A DNA stretch of 64,000 nt, taken from an uncultured Jannaschia sp. (lineage in GTDB: Bacteria > Pseudomonadota > Alphaproteobacteria > Rhodobacterales > Rhodobacteraceae). The stretch spans positions 310,001 to 374,000 of the forward strand of contig CANLTZ010000003.1 of assembly GCA_947494145.1 (NCBI GenBank), in the 5' to 3' direction. The number at the start of each line of letters is the position of its first letter. The stretch's first letter is position 1. The notes under the pieces are model-generated. The model searched no databases, had not been told where the DNA came from, and saw nothing but the letters and a program-made list of their open reading frames with translations. Made by a program: the position numbers and the translations under genes. Positions 36,230 to 45,233 of this stretch are shown here, one piece after another.

Positions 36230-37357
36230 TTAATCATCAGCGCTGGCATCGGCACGGCTTTTGCCGGAAGCATCGGACGCCAGAACGCTGGCCATGACGC
36301 CATCGAGGTTGCCGTCAAGGATGCCCTGGGTATCCGAGGTCTCGAACCCCGTGCGCAGATCCTTAACCATTTGGTAAGGCTGCAAAACATAGGATCGGAT
36401 TTGGTTGCCCCAACCCGCATCGCCCTTGGCTTCGTGGGCCGCGTTGATCTCGGCGTTGCGACGGTCCAACTCCAACTGGTATAGCCTTGATTTCAAGGCC
36501 TTCATCGCAATGTCACGGTTTTGGTGCTGGGATTTCTCGGATGACGTGACGACGATGCCGGTGGGCAAGTGTGTGATACGCACCGCTGAATCCGTCGTGT
36601 TCACGTGCTGGCCCCCAGCCCCCGATGACCGATAGGTGTCGATGCGGATATCGTTGGGCTGCACATCAATTTCGATATTGTCATCGACCACCGGGTAAAC
36701 CCAGACCGAGCTGAACGAGGTGTGACGCCGCGCCGATGAATCATAGGGCGAAATCCTGACCAGGCGGTGAACGCCGGATTCGGACTTGAGCCAACCGTAG
36801 GCATTCGGCCCGCTGATCTTGTAGGCGGCGGATTTGATCCCGGCTTCTTCGCCCGGGGACATGCTTTGCAATTCCACGTCATAGCCGCGTTTTTCGGCCC
36901 AGCGGGTATACATGCGCGCCAGCATGTTGGCCCAGTCGCAGCTTTCCGTGCCGCCCGCGCCGGAATTGATCTCCAGGAAGGTGTCGTTGCCATCGGCTTC
37001 GCCGTCCAGCAAGGCCTCAAGCTCCTTCGCGGCGGCCACTTTGACAAGGGCAGCAATGGCGGCTTCCGCCTCGGCCACGACCTCGGCATCGTCTTCGGCC
37101 TCACCCAACTCGATCATCTCGACATTGTCGGAGGTGTCGCGTTCCAACGCCTCGATCCCTTCAATGCCATCAATGAGTTGCTGGCGGTCGCGCATGAGTT
37201 TCTGGGCACGGGCCGGGTCATCCCAAAGGGTGGGATCTTCGATCATCGCATCGAATTCTTCGCGCCGATGGGCTGCCGTTTCCCAATCGAGACGGCGCTT
37301 TAGAAGGGCGATGGACTTGCCGATGGCGTCGATGTGGTTTTGTGTTTCTGCGCGCAA
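36230..37357 (-). CDS. prfB: Peptide chain release factor 2
   Basis: A 375-residue class I release factor. The GGQ motif ([18 protein letters not shown]) needed for peptide release is intact. The stop-codon recognition tripeptide, SPF in E. coli, is SPY here ([15 protein letters not shown]). RF2 reads UGA and UAA. The gene is one continuous frame with no in-frame stop near the start, so the autoregulatory +1 frameshift of many bacteria is absent. It lies between a convergent glycosyltransferase gene and the PBP1A gene on the same strand. Confidence 0.95.
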   Translation of the reverse strand: MRAETQNHIDAIGKSIALLKRRLDWETAAHRREEFDAMIEDPTLWDDPARAQKLMRDRQQLIDGIEGIEALERDTSDNVEMIELGEAEDDAEVVAEAEAAIAALVKVAAAKELEALLDGEADGNDTFLEINSGAGGTESCDWANMLARMYTRWAEKRGYDVELQSMSPGEEAGIKSAAYKISGPNAYGWLKSESGVHRLVRISPYDSSARRHTSFSSVWVYPVVDDNIEIDVQPNDIRIDTYRSSGAGGQHVNTTDSAVRITHLPTGIVVTSSEKSQHQNRDIAMKALKSRLYQLELDRRNAEINAAHEAKGDAGWGNQIRSYVLQPYQMVKDLRTGFETSDTQGILDGNLDGVMASVLASDASGKSRADASADD

Positions 37358-37522
37358 CGGGTCGTCTCCTGACGGACAAGTCTTTGACTGCAGGGGTTAG
37401 CCTTTGCCCCGCCGACGGGCAAGATACCCGATTTCGCGCCATTCGTTGGTATGCCGCATCGTGTTTCGAGATGCCCTAGATGCCGCATACCCAATCGACG
37501 GAGAAGCAAGGGGAAGGGCGCT

Positions 37523-40114
37523 TCAGTAGAGACCACCTGAACTGAGCGACCCAAAGGTCGCGCGCCCGGGCACGACCACTTGGCGCCCCGTGGACGTCTG
37601 CACCTGCTGGGGCGCGGCTGACGCCCCTTCATCGCTTTCGCCCCGACCAAAGAGCGGCAGATCACCCGCCATGGCAAAACCACCGTCGATCACGACACCA
37701 CCAGAGCCAAAGAACGGCTCCGCCCCGTCGCGGAAATACTCCGCCACGACATATTCGCCAGAGGCGCCATCAGGCAGACGCGCGCCGGTATAGCGGTCGA
37801 TATTGACGAAATAGCCACCCTCCGGCACCTCGAACGGCCCGCCGCCGTACTTCTCGATGGCCTCGGTCATGAACTCGTTGAAGACGGGGCCGCACATTCC
37901 CCCGCCCGACGCGCCACGGCCCAGACTGCGGGGCCGGTCATGGCCGATATAGCAGCCCGCCACGATGGTGGACGAAAAGCCCACGAACCAGACATCCTTG
38001 GCGTCGTTGGTGGTGCCGGTCTTGCCCGCGATGGGCACCGGCAGGTTCACGGTCCGGCTGGCCGTGCCACGATCAACCACGCCCGTCATCATGGAGGTAA
38101 GCTGATAGGCCGTGATCGCATCCATGACCCGTTCGCGGTTCGACGTGATGCGCGGCCCATAGCCTTCCGACAGCGAGGCGAATTGTTCACAATCGGTGCA
38201 GCGGCGCTGGTCGTGGCGATAGACGGTTCGGCCGTAGCGATCCTGGATGCGGTCCACCAGCGTGGGTTCCACCCGTTCGCCGCCATTTGCGAACATCGCG
38301 TAGGCGGCAACCATCTTGTAAAGCGTCGTTTCCTGGGACCCGAGGGAATTGGCCAGAAGCCGGTCCATCCGGTCATAGACGCCGAAGCGTTCGGCATAAC
38401 CGCCCACGGTGGCCATGCCCACATCTTGCGCGAGGCGCACGGTCATCAGGTTGCGCGAGCGCTCAATGCCCGTGCGCAGCGGCGAAGGGCCATAGAAGCG
38501 GTTAGAGGCGTTGGTGGGCCGCCAGATTTCGCCGTTGCCCTGGTCGATTTCGACGGGCGCATCCACCACGATGGTGTTCGGCTGATACCCGGAGTCGAGC
38601 GCAGCGGCATAAACAAACGGCTTGAAGCTAGAGCCCGGCTGCCGCGTAGCCTGGGTGGCGCGGTTGAAGACCGAATGCTGGTAGCTGAAGCCGCCCTGCA
38701 TGGCGAGGACACGACCCGTGTTCACATCCATGGCCATAAAGCCGCCCTGCACTTCCGGCACCTGGCGCAGCGACCAACGGATCAGGGAGCCATCTTCGTC
38801 ATTCGTCATGCGCCGCACCAGGACGACATCGCCCTCTTCGAAATTGTCGAAGAAATTGCCGCGCATCCATTGGATGTCTTCGCGGGGCACGTCGAGCCGG
38901 CCTTCGACTTTGTCGACCCCCAAGGTCAGGGCCTGATCGGCGATGCCCAGCACGACAGCGGGGAACCAGGGATTTTCCATGACGATATCGCGGGGGACAT
39001 CGGCCTCGGCAAGGGCCTCGCGCCAATCGGCTTCGGACGCCAGGGCCTCGACCGGGATGGTTTCGCCGGTGCCGCGCCAGATGCCCTGGCTGCGGTCATA
39101 GCTTTCCAGCGCACGGCGAAGCGCGCGGGCCGCGACCTGCTGCATTTCGGCATCGATGGTGGCGCGGACGGTGAAACCCTGGGTGAAGAATTCCTCTTCC
39201 CCGAAATCACGGCTGAGTTGGCGGCGGATTTCATCGGTGAAGTAGTCGCGCGGCGGCAGCGCGGCCTTGAAAGGCGGGTAATGGCCCGATTGCACCGTCA
39301 GCAGGGGGCTTTGCTGGGCCTCCTCCATCTCGGCGCGGGTGATGTAGCCGTTTTCCCACATCTCGCGCAGGACGAAGTTGCGCCGGTCGATGGCGTATTC
39401 CGCATTGCGAACCGGGTGCAGGTCCGAGGGGCGCTTGGGCAAAGTGGCAAGATAGGCAGCTTCTTCCAAGTCCAGATCGGCCAGAGGCTTGTTGAAATAG
39501 GTCTGGGCCGCAGCGGCGACGCCGTAGCTGTTCTGACCCAGGAAGATTTCGTTGAGGTAGAGTTCGAGGATGTCATCCTTGTCCAGCGTTTCCTCAATCC
39601 GGGAGGCTAGGATGATTTCCTTCACCTTCCGCTCAGCGGAGCGGTCCGACGACAGAAGGAAGTTCTTCATCACCTGTTGGGTGATCGTCGAGGCGCCGCG
39701 CAGCCCGCGCCCTTGGGCCGCCTCGACGGCGGCGGCAACCATGCCGCGGGGGTCATAACCGGCATGCAGGTAGAAGTTCTTGTCCTCTGCCGAGATGAAG
39801 GCGCGCTTGACGAGGTCGGGGATTTCATCGGCGGGGGCGAAAAGCCGCCGTTCGCGGGCAAATTCATCCATCAGGCGGCCTTCGCCGGAATAGATGCGGC
39901 TGATTGTGGGTGGTGTGTATTGCGCAAGCTGTTCGTGGTTGGGCAGGTCGCGCCCATACATGTAAAGGACACCGCCCACGGTCAGGGCCGCCGCGATGAT
40001 GCCAAGCGTCAGCGCAGAGAAGAGCGCGCCCACAATGGACAGCACCGTCATCACGGCCCCAGAGATGGCCGCCCAGATGGCCCAGCCGCTTGCCTTGATT
40101 GCATTGCCTACCAT
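37523..40114 (-). CDS. mrcA: Penicillin-binding protein 1A (bifunctional)
   Basis: An 863-residue class A PBP. It has an N-terminal membrane helix (residues about 20-50). The GT51 transglycosylase contains SAEDKNFYLHAGYDPRGM and GASTITQQVMKNFLL. The transpeptidase has the serine motif SSFKPF, the SRN motif in GIERSRNLM and KTGTTND. A PBP1A-type OB insertion lies between the two. It polymerises and cross-links peptidoglycan in the periplasm. The amidase gene lies upstream in the same direction, giving a small cell-wall cluster. The 218-base upstream gap should contain its promoter. Confidence 0.95.
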   Translation of the reverse strand: MVGNAIKASGWAIWAAISGAVMTVLSIVGALFSALTLGIIAAALTVGGVLYMYGRDLPNHEQLAQYTPPTISRIYSGEGRLMDEFARERRLFAPADEIPDLVKRAFISAEDKNFYLHAGYDPRGMVAAAVEAAQGRGLRGASTITQQVMKNFLLSSDRSAERKVKEIILASRIEETLDKDDILELYLNEIFLGQNSYGVAAAAQTYFNKPLADLDLEEAAYLATLPKRPSDLHPVRNAEYAIDRRNFVLREMWENGYITRAEMEEAQQSPLLTVQSGHYPPFKAALPPRDYFTDEIRRQLSRDFGEEEFFTQGFTVRATIDAEMQQVAARALRRALESYDRSQGIWRGTGETIPVEALASEADWREALAEADVPRDIVMENPWFPAVVLGIADQALTLGVDKVEGRLDVPREDIQWMRGNFFDNFEEGDVVLVRRMTNDEDGSLIRWSLRQVPEVQGGFMAMDVNTGRVLAMQGGFSYQHSVFNRATQATRQPGSSFKPFVYAAALDSGYQPNTIVVDAPVEIDQGNGEIWRPTNASNRFYGPSPLRTGIERSRNLMTVRLAQDVGMATVGGYAERFGVYDRMDRLLANSLGSQETTLYKMVAAYAMFANGGERVEPTLVDRIQDRYGRTVYRHDQRRCTDCEQFASLSEGYGPRITSNRERVMDAITAYQLTSMMTGVVDRGTASRTVNLPVPIAGKTGTTNDAKDVWFVGFSSTIVAGCYIGHDRPRSLGRGASGGGMCGPVFNEFMTEAIEKYGGGPFEVPEGGYFVNIDRYTGARLPDGASGEYVVAEYFRDGAEPFFGSGGVVIDGGFAMAGDLPLFGRGESDEGASAAPQQVQTSTGRQVVVPGRATFGSLSSGGLY

Positions 40115-40332
40115 GCTCGTCCCGTCCCGCCTGGTCGCGTTTTACCATACCATACAAGGTTTACGGCCATATAGGCACCCCCTGACGGGGCGTCAAAGGC
40201 GCCCAGCCGGTCACGCGCGGAATGGGCGGGGCAACATGTGTCGAGTTTTCGGAATTTGGCAGTTGGGACATGCCTTCGTCGGGGCTGTGCACCCAAGTCG
40301 GGGCGTACTTCGCTCTGCCGCCAAGTCACGCG

Positions 40333-41493
40333 CTACTGCCGCAAACGCTCCGCCTCGGCGGCGTCTTCAACAGCCCAGGCCGAAACGCCATTGGCGACGG
40401 CCTGGGCCATGCGGGCGCGCCATTCGGCAGAAAGGATATTGGTCAGGTCGGTGTCGTCGGACATGAACCCCAATTCCAACAGCACTGTGGGAATGTCGGG
40501 GGCCTTGAGGACGGTGAAATTGGCACCCAGCCGCGGCCGTTTGTGCAGCGTGATGCCCGCGCGCGCCATGGAATAGACCAGCGCATTGGCCAGCGCGTTG
40601 GAACGGGGCGCGGTTTCGAGCCGGGCAAGGTCGATGAGCACCTCGGCGATTTCATCGCCTTCCGGCGCCCGGTCCACGCCCAGAAGCAAGTCATCGCGCG
40701 CCTGACGCTGGGCGATTTCGGCGGTCAGGTCGTCGGTGGCCTCATCGGAGAGCGTGTAGACTGTGGCACCCTGGGCCCCGCCCCCCGCCACCGCATCGGC
40801 ATGGAGCGAGATCATCAAATCTGCCCCCGCCGCGCGCGCAATTGACGGGCGACCGCGCAGGCCGACGAATTGATCGGCATCCCGCGTCAGCACAACGGAA
40901 TGACCATCGGCACGTAAGATGTCGGACAATTCGCGGGCGAAGCGCAGCATTAACGCGGCTTCGGTGGTGCTGCCACGTTCAGCGCCTGGGTCGATGCCGC
41001 CATGGCCGGGGTCAAGCGCCACGACCAGGGGCCGGTCCCCCGATTGCCGGGGGCGCGGCACCGTGGGAACCACATCGGGCATGGCGGACCAATCGGCGGG
41101 GGGCGGCAGGTCGGGGGGTGTGCCCTTCTCGATCTCGATATGGATGGTGGCGGTGTCGCCGGTTTCCATCCAAGCACGCTGAATGCGGGCCTCGGTTTCG
41201 AGCGGCAGGACAAGCCGCGTCCACCCCGCGCGCAGCCGCCCGGTGCGGGGCGTGCCGATATCGGACAGCGCGTTGGGGTCGAGGCCGGTCCAATCTACCT
41301 CAGCCGTGTCAACGACCAGGCGCCAAGGGTCGGGCGCAATGAAGACGCGCCAGGGAACGGGCTGACTGAGGGTAAGAGTGATCTCATCGCTCCACCGGCC
41401 GCCATCGGCCTCAGCAGCCGTCAAGGTGGCGCGCGTGTCTTGCGCGATGGCGGCGCTGGCAAGCCAGATCAGAAGGGCGGCGAGCCGGATCAT
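40333..41493 (-). CDS. N-acetylmuramoyl-L-alanine amidase (AMIN + Amidase_3)
   Basis: A 386-residue periplasmic amidase that removes peptide stems from glycan strands during cell separation. It has a signal peptide (MIRLAALLIWLASAAIAQ), an AMIN domain at about residues 25-135, and an Amidase_3 domain with zinc/catalytic residues in LDPGHGGIDPGA, TTEAALML, ISLHADA and LLELGFM. It resembles AmiC-type enzymes of alphaproteobacteria. Its ATG overlaps the aminotransferase stop by four bases (ATGA), and PBP1A lies downstream. Confidence 0.92.
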   Translation of the reverse strand: MIRLAALLIWLASAAIAQDTRATLTAAEADGGRWSDEITLTLSQPVPWRVFIAPDPWRLVVDTAEVDWTGLDPNALSDIGTPRTGRLRAGWTRLVLPLETEARIQRAWMETGDTATIHIEIEKGTPPDLPPPADWSAMPDVVPTVPRPRQSGDRPLVVALDPGHGGIDPGAERGSTTEAALMLRFARELSDILRADGHSVVLTRDADQFVGLRGRPSIARAAGADLMISLHADAVAGGGAQGATVYTLSDEATDDLTAEIAQRQARDDLLLGVDRAPEGDEIAEVLIDLARLETAPRSNALANALVYSMARAGITLHKRPRLGANFTVLKAPDIPTVLLELGFMSDDTDLTNILSAEWRARMAQAVANGVSAWAVEDAAEAERLRQ

Positions 41494-42641
41494 CGCGCCG
41501 CCATGTAACGGTGCAGGCGGGCCAGCCCTTCTTCGATATCCGCCGTGGCGCGCGCATAGCTAAAGCGAAGCGTGCGTGCGCCCCGGGCCGCGTCGAAATC
41601 CAGGCCTGGGGTCACGGCGACACCCGCTTTGTCGAGGATATCGGCGGCCAGCGCCCGGCTGTCATCGGTCAGGTCCGAGACATCGGCATAGACATAGAAA
41701 GCCCCATCGGGCGGCGCGATCTGCGCGAAACCCGCCTGGGGCAGCCCGTCGAGCATGAGCGCACGGTTCTTGGCATAGACGGCCAGATTGGCGTCCAATT
41801 CTTCGGTGGCATCCAGCGCGTGAAGCGCGGCCACCTGGCTGGCATGGGGCGCACAGATGAACATGTTCTGGGCCAGCCGTTCGATGGTGCGGATATGGGT
41901 CTCGGGCACGACCATCCAGCCGATGCGCCAGCCGGTCATGCTGAAATACTTGCTGAAGGAATTGATGACGTAAACGTCATCGGACACCTCCAACGCGCTG
42001 ACGGCACGGGGGCCATATTGGATGCCGTGATAAATCTCGTCGGAGATGAAGGCAGTGTTCCGGGCGGCGCAGGTCTCGATCAGCGCGGCCAGCGACGCGC
42101 GGTCCAGCATGGTGCCGGTGGGGTTGGCCGGCGATGCCACGATGAGCCCCGCCAGATCTGCGGGCAGATCGCCCGAAACGGGTTGGAAGCGGTCCGCGGC
42201 CCGAGTTTCCAGCCCAACTGGCGTCAGGCTGAGCGCGCGCAGGATCTGCCGGTAAGACGGATAGCAGGGCAGCCCCAGCCCCACGCGGTCACCTGCGTCA
42301 AAAAGCGCGGTAAAGGCCAGCAGGAAACCGGCCGATGCCCCAGCCGTCACCACCACCCGGGCCGGATCCAGGTCGAGCCCGTACCAATCGGCGTAAAGCC
42401 GCGCGATGCGGGCGCGCAGTTCGGGCAGGCCCAGGGCGACGGTATAGCCCAACGCCCCGTCTTCCATGGCGCGGGCCAGGCCTGCGCGGGCGTTGGCCGG
42501 GGCGGGCGTGCCGGGCTGGCCCACCTCCATATGCACGATTGAACGGCCCGCGGCTTCGGCGGCGCGCGCGGCCTCCATCACATCCATGACGATGAAAGGG
42601 TCCACTTGCGAGCGGCGCGAGAGCCGAGTTGCACCTGACAT
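41490..42641 (-). CDS. PLP-dependent aminotransferase (class I/II)
   Basis: A 383-residue fold-type I aminotransferase. Key motifs are SPANPTGTM, SDEIYHGIQYG (Asp and Tyr for PLP), and SFSKYFSMTGWRIGW carrying the Schiff-base Lys. RTLRFSYA near the end holds the carboxylate-binding Arg. Likely substrates are amino acid/2-oxoacid pairs; the exact pair cannot be told. I placed the start at ATG 42641, preceded by ggag at good spacing; the open frame reaches 43160 only by overlapping the divergent peptidase gene. It is co-directional and coupled with the amidase gene. Confidence 0.88.
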   Translation of the reverse strand: MSGATRLSRRSQVDPFIVMDVMEAARAAEAAGRSIVHMEVGQPGTPAPANARAGLARAMEDGALGYTVALGLPELRARIARLYADWYGLDLDPARVVVTAGASAGFLLAFTALFDAGDRVGLGLPCYPSYRQILRALSLTPVGLETRAADRFQPVSGDLPADLAGLIVASPANPTGTMLDRASLAALIETCAARNTAFISDEIYHGIQYGPRAVSALEVSDDVYVINSFSKYFSMTGWRIGWMVVPETHIRTIERLAQNMFICAPHASQVAALHALDATEELDANLAVYAKNRALMLDGLPQAGFAQIAPPDGAFYVYADVSDLTDDSRALAADILDKAGVAVTPGLDFDAARGARTLRFSYARATADIEEGLARLHRYMAAR

Positions 42642-42735
42642 GATCGTCTCCATACTGCGCGTGACCAGATGCCCCGCGCGCCATGCCGGGGTCAACGCCC
42701 CCTGGGACGCGCCCTGCCCTGACCGGAGGACTGAT

Positions 42736-44028
42736 ATGTTCCGCCTGATCGCCGCCCTGGCCCTGTCGATGCTGATGGCCCTGCCCGCCAGCGCCCGCGG
42801 CCTGATCCGCGATGCGGAGATGGAATATGCACTGCGGCAAGTGGCCCAGCCCATCCTCCAGGCAGCGGGCCTGCCGGGATCGGTACGGATATTGGTCATC
42901 AACGACGATTCGATGAACGCCTTCGTGGGCGATGCCCGGGCGATCTTCATCCATTCGGGGCTGCTTCTGCGGCTGGACACCGCCGACCAGTTGCAGGCCG
43001 TCATCGCCCATGAGGCCGCCCATATCGCCAATGGGCACCTGACGCGGCGCCCAGCGGCGGCGCGCTCGGCACAAACGGCGGCACGGCTGGGCCTTATCCT
43101 GAGTGCAGCCGCCGCGGTAGCAGGCGGCGGTGAAGCGGCGGGCGGGTTGCTCGCCGGCACCAGTTCGGTGGCCCGCCGCAGCTTCTTTGCCCATACGCGC
43201 GCCGAAGAAAGCAGCGCCGATCAATCGTCGCTCGCCTATCTGGCCGAAGCGGGCACCGACCCAAAGGCCGCGCGCGAGGTGCTGGAGCTGTTTCGCGGGC
43301 AGGAATTGCTGAGCGTTGGGCGCCAGGACCCTTACGCGCAAACCCATCCGCTGACGCGCGACCGGATCCGCGCGGTCGAGGCCTATGCCGCCGCGGTCAC
43401 CCCCCGCAGCGCGGACCGGGCTGCGGTCGATTACTGGTATGGCCGCGCAGTCGGCAAGTTGTCGGCCTTCCTGCGGGCGCCCGCCTGGACGCTGCGTCGG
43501 GTCGACGGGAAGAACGACGAGATTTCGGTGATGCGCAGCGCCATTGCCTATCACCGCCGCCCCGATCTGGACCGCGCCTTGCACGCCATCGACAGCTTGC
43601 TGGCCGGGCGACCGGGGGATGCTTTCTACCATGAGCTGAAGGGTCAGTTCCTGCTGGAGGCGGGCCAAGCCCAGGCCGCGGTGGCCAGCTATTCCCGCGC
43701 CGCCGATCTGGCGCCAAGGCAAGCGCTGATCCAGGCCGGATTGGGCCGGGCGCTGGTGGCCGCCGGGCGCGACGCAGAAGCCCGCGCCGTGTTGGAGCGC
43801 GCCCGCGGCCGCGACCCCTTCTCCCCGCGCCTGCTGCGCGATCTGGCCACCGTCCATGCGCGGCTGGGCCAGCCGGGCCTCGCCTCGGTCGCCACGGCAG
43901 AGCGGTATGCGGTGCTGGGGCGTTTGCGCGACGCGGGCATCCACGCGGAACGGGCGGTCGGGCTGTTGCCGCGCGGGTCATCGGGATGGCTCCGGGCGCA
44001 AGATATCTTGAGCGCGCAACCAAGGTGA
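42736..44028 (+). CDS. M48 family metallopeptidase with TPR region (BepA-like)
   Basis: A 430-residue exported protein: signal peptide MFRLIAALALSMLMALPASA, M48 domain with zinc motif VIAHEAAHIANGH and the third ligand region RAEESSADQSSLAYL. After about residue 270 come helical TPR-like repeats (LLEAGQAQAAVASYSRAADL, GLGRALVAAGRDAEARAVLE). This is the BepA/YfgC architecture, which degrades or helps assemble misfolded outer-membrane proteins such as LptD and BAM clients. ATG 42736 follows ggagga. It is divergent from the aminotransferase gene. Confidence 0.9.
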   Translation: MFRLIAALALSMLMALPASARGLIRDAEMEYALRQVAQPILQAAGLPGSVRILVINDDSMNAFVGDARAIFIHSGLLLRLDTADQLQAVIAHEAAHIANGHLTRRPAAARSAQTAARLGLILSAAAAVAGGGEAAGGLLAGTSSVARRSFFAHTRAEESSADQSSLAYLAEAGTDPKAAREVLELFRGQELLSVGRQDPYAQTHPLTRDRIRAVEAYAAAVTPRSADRAAVDYWYGRAVGKLSAFLRAPAWTLRRVDGKNDEISVMRSAIAYHRRPDLDRALHAIDSLLAGRPGDAFYHELKGQFLLEAGQAQAAVASYSRAADLAPRQALIQAGLGRALVAAGRDAEARAVLERARGRDPFSPRLLRDLATVHARLGQPGLASVATAERYAVLGRLRDAGIHAERAVGLLPRGSSGWLRAQDILSAQPR

Positions 44029-44126
44029 GCGGTGGTGCGCGCGGCCGGACGGTGGGGTTCGGCGGGATATCGCGGACGTTTCTGTCGGGCTCGGTGATAG
44101 CCGGACCGAGGACATAGTTCGGAAGC

Positions 44127-44915
44127 ATGACAGGGTCCATCTCCAAACACTACGCGACGCCGGATCGGCTCGCGGCGCGCCAAAATTTACACCGGCGCTA
44201 TTCCCGATTGGACTGGTACGGCTGGGTTGCGAAGCGTCTGGCATTGCAACCGGATGCGCGGGTGTTGGAGATCGGTTGCGGGACAGGGGCGTTCTGGCAG
44301 GCGGTGCTGCCCAGACTGCCAGTAGGGCTGGAGCTTATTTTGACCGATGCCTCACCCGGCATGGTCCGCGAAGCCCGCACTGTGCTGGACGGCAGTGAGG
44401 CGAGGGCACGGGTGTCCTGTCTGGTGGCTGACGCGGCGGCCCTGCCCTTTCCCGACGGCGCGTTCGACACCGCCTTGGCGATGCATATGCTTTATCATCT
44501 GGAAGCGCCCATGGATGGGGTGCGGGCGCTACGCCGCGTATTGCGGGCCGGTGGCCATTGCTGCGTGGCCACCAACGGAGAGGGCAACATGGTCGAGCTT
44601 CGCGCCCTGGCCGCGCGTATCTTCGGCCCATCGGTCGGGGGACGGGGCGACCAGACAGGAACGCTGGAAGCGGTGGAGCCTTTGATGCACGAGGCTTTCG
44701 CGAACGTGGCGTGTCACCGGCTGAGCGATGTGATGACGGTAACCGACCAAGGGGACTTGGTCGCCTATTTGATGTCAATGCCGCAAGCCGAGCAGGCAGG
44801 GCCCGACGTGGAGGCGCACGTAAGGCGCCATGTCGCTGCAGCCATGCAAGATGGGGGCGGCACGTTTCGGATCACCAAGCGTCTTGGGGTCGTGGAAGGC
44901 TGGGTGCCCGGGTGA
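44127..44915 (+). CDS. Class I SAM-dependent methyltransferase
   Basis: A 262-residue Rossmann-type methyltransferase. Motif I is VLEIGCGTGAFW, motif II ILTDASPGMVREA, and the post-motif region ADAAALPFPDGAFDTALAM is typical of Methyltransf_11 enzymes. The substrate is unknown; the compact C-terminal part gives no hint. The gene stands alone, with a repeat and a structured element downstream before the convergent rne gene. Confidence 0.85.
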   Translation: MTGSISKHYATPDRLAARQNLHRRYSRLDWYGWVAKRLALQPDARVLEIGCGTGAFWQAVLPRLPVGLELILTDASPGMVREARTVLDGSEARARVSCLVADAAALPFPDGAFDTALAMHMLYHLEAPMDGVRALRRVLRAGGHCCVATNGEGNMVELRALAARIFGPSVGGRGDQTGTLEAVEPLMHEAFANVACHRLSDVMTVTDQGDLVAYLMSMPQAEQAGPDVEAHVRRHVAAAMQDGGGTFRITKRLGVVEGWVPG

Positions 44916-44956
44916 TTGGGACGCAGCGATGGCGCCCCTTTGCTGGCCGTAGCGAC

Positions 44957-44979
44957 GTGAGTATTTTTGCCAGGATGAA
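44957..44979. repeat. Dispersed palindromic-family half element
   Basis: gtgagtatttttgccaggat at 44957-44976 resembles the arms of the perfect palindrome at 53581-53636 (gagtattt, then tgg/cca, then gtgat/ggat). It is AT-rich against the background and lies in the 3' region of the methyltransferase gene. Confidence 0.45.
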
Positions 44980-45041
44980 CGAGGCCCGCAGTATCAACCT
45001 GGGTGTCAAATGAGTCTCGGCTTTGATCTTTCCTTGGCATG

Positions 45042-45174
45042 CAGTGTAGCGGATCGGTTCGGTGGAAAGTGAATGACGGCCCCGTCCGCCGAGAGCGATT
45101 CTGGAAAACCGCTCTGACCAGCAGGCACCATAAGAATGGCCATTGGGCGCCTACTGATCCCGTCTGCTACACTG
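45042..45174. repeat. 133-bp element with terminal inverted repeats; MITE-like or structured RNA
   Basis: cagtgtagcggatcgg (45042-45057) and the reverse complement of 45159-45174 (cagtgtagcagacggg) match at 13 of 16 positions, the outer nine perfectly. Inside are hairpins: agagcg/cgctct at 45092-45115, gacgg/ccgtc around 45075-45086, and aggcacc/ggcgcct at 45123-45152 (the last pairs better as minus-strand RNA through a G-U pair). It lies just downstream of the rne stop codon in a 318-base convergent gap. There is no obvious target-site duplication. Confidence 0.5.
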
Positions 45175-45233
45175 TAAACGAATAAGCCATACTGCCGACG
45201 GGCGGACGCAGTTTTCGTTGCCTGGATTCGCCC

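Noticed and set aside
37940-39610. 556-codon plus-strand open frame opposite the PBP1A gene
   Set aside because: The minus strand has complete class A PBP motifs; the plus-strand product is His/Gly-rich antisense.
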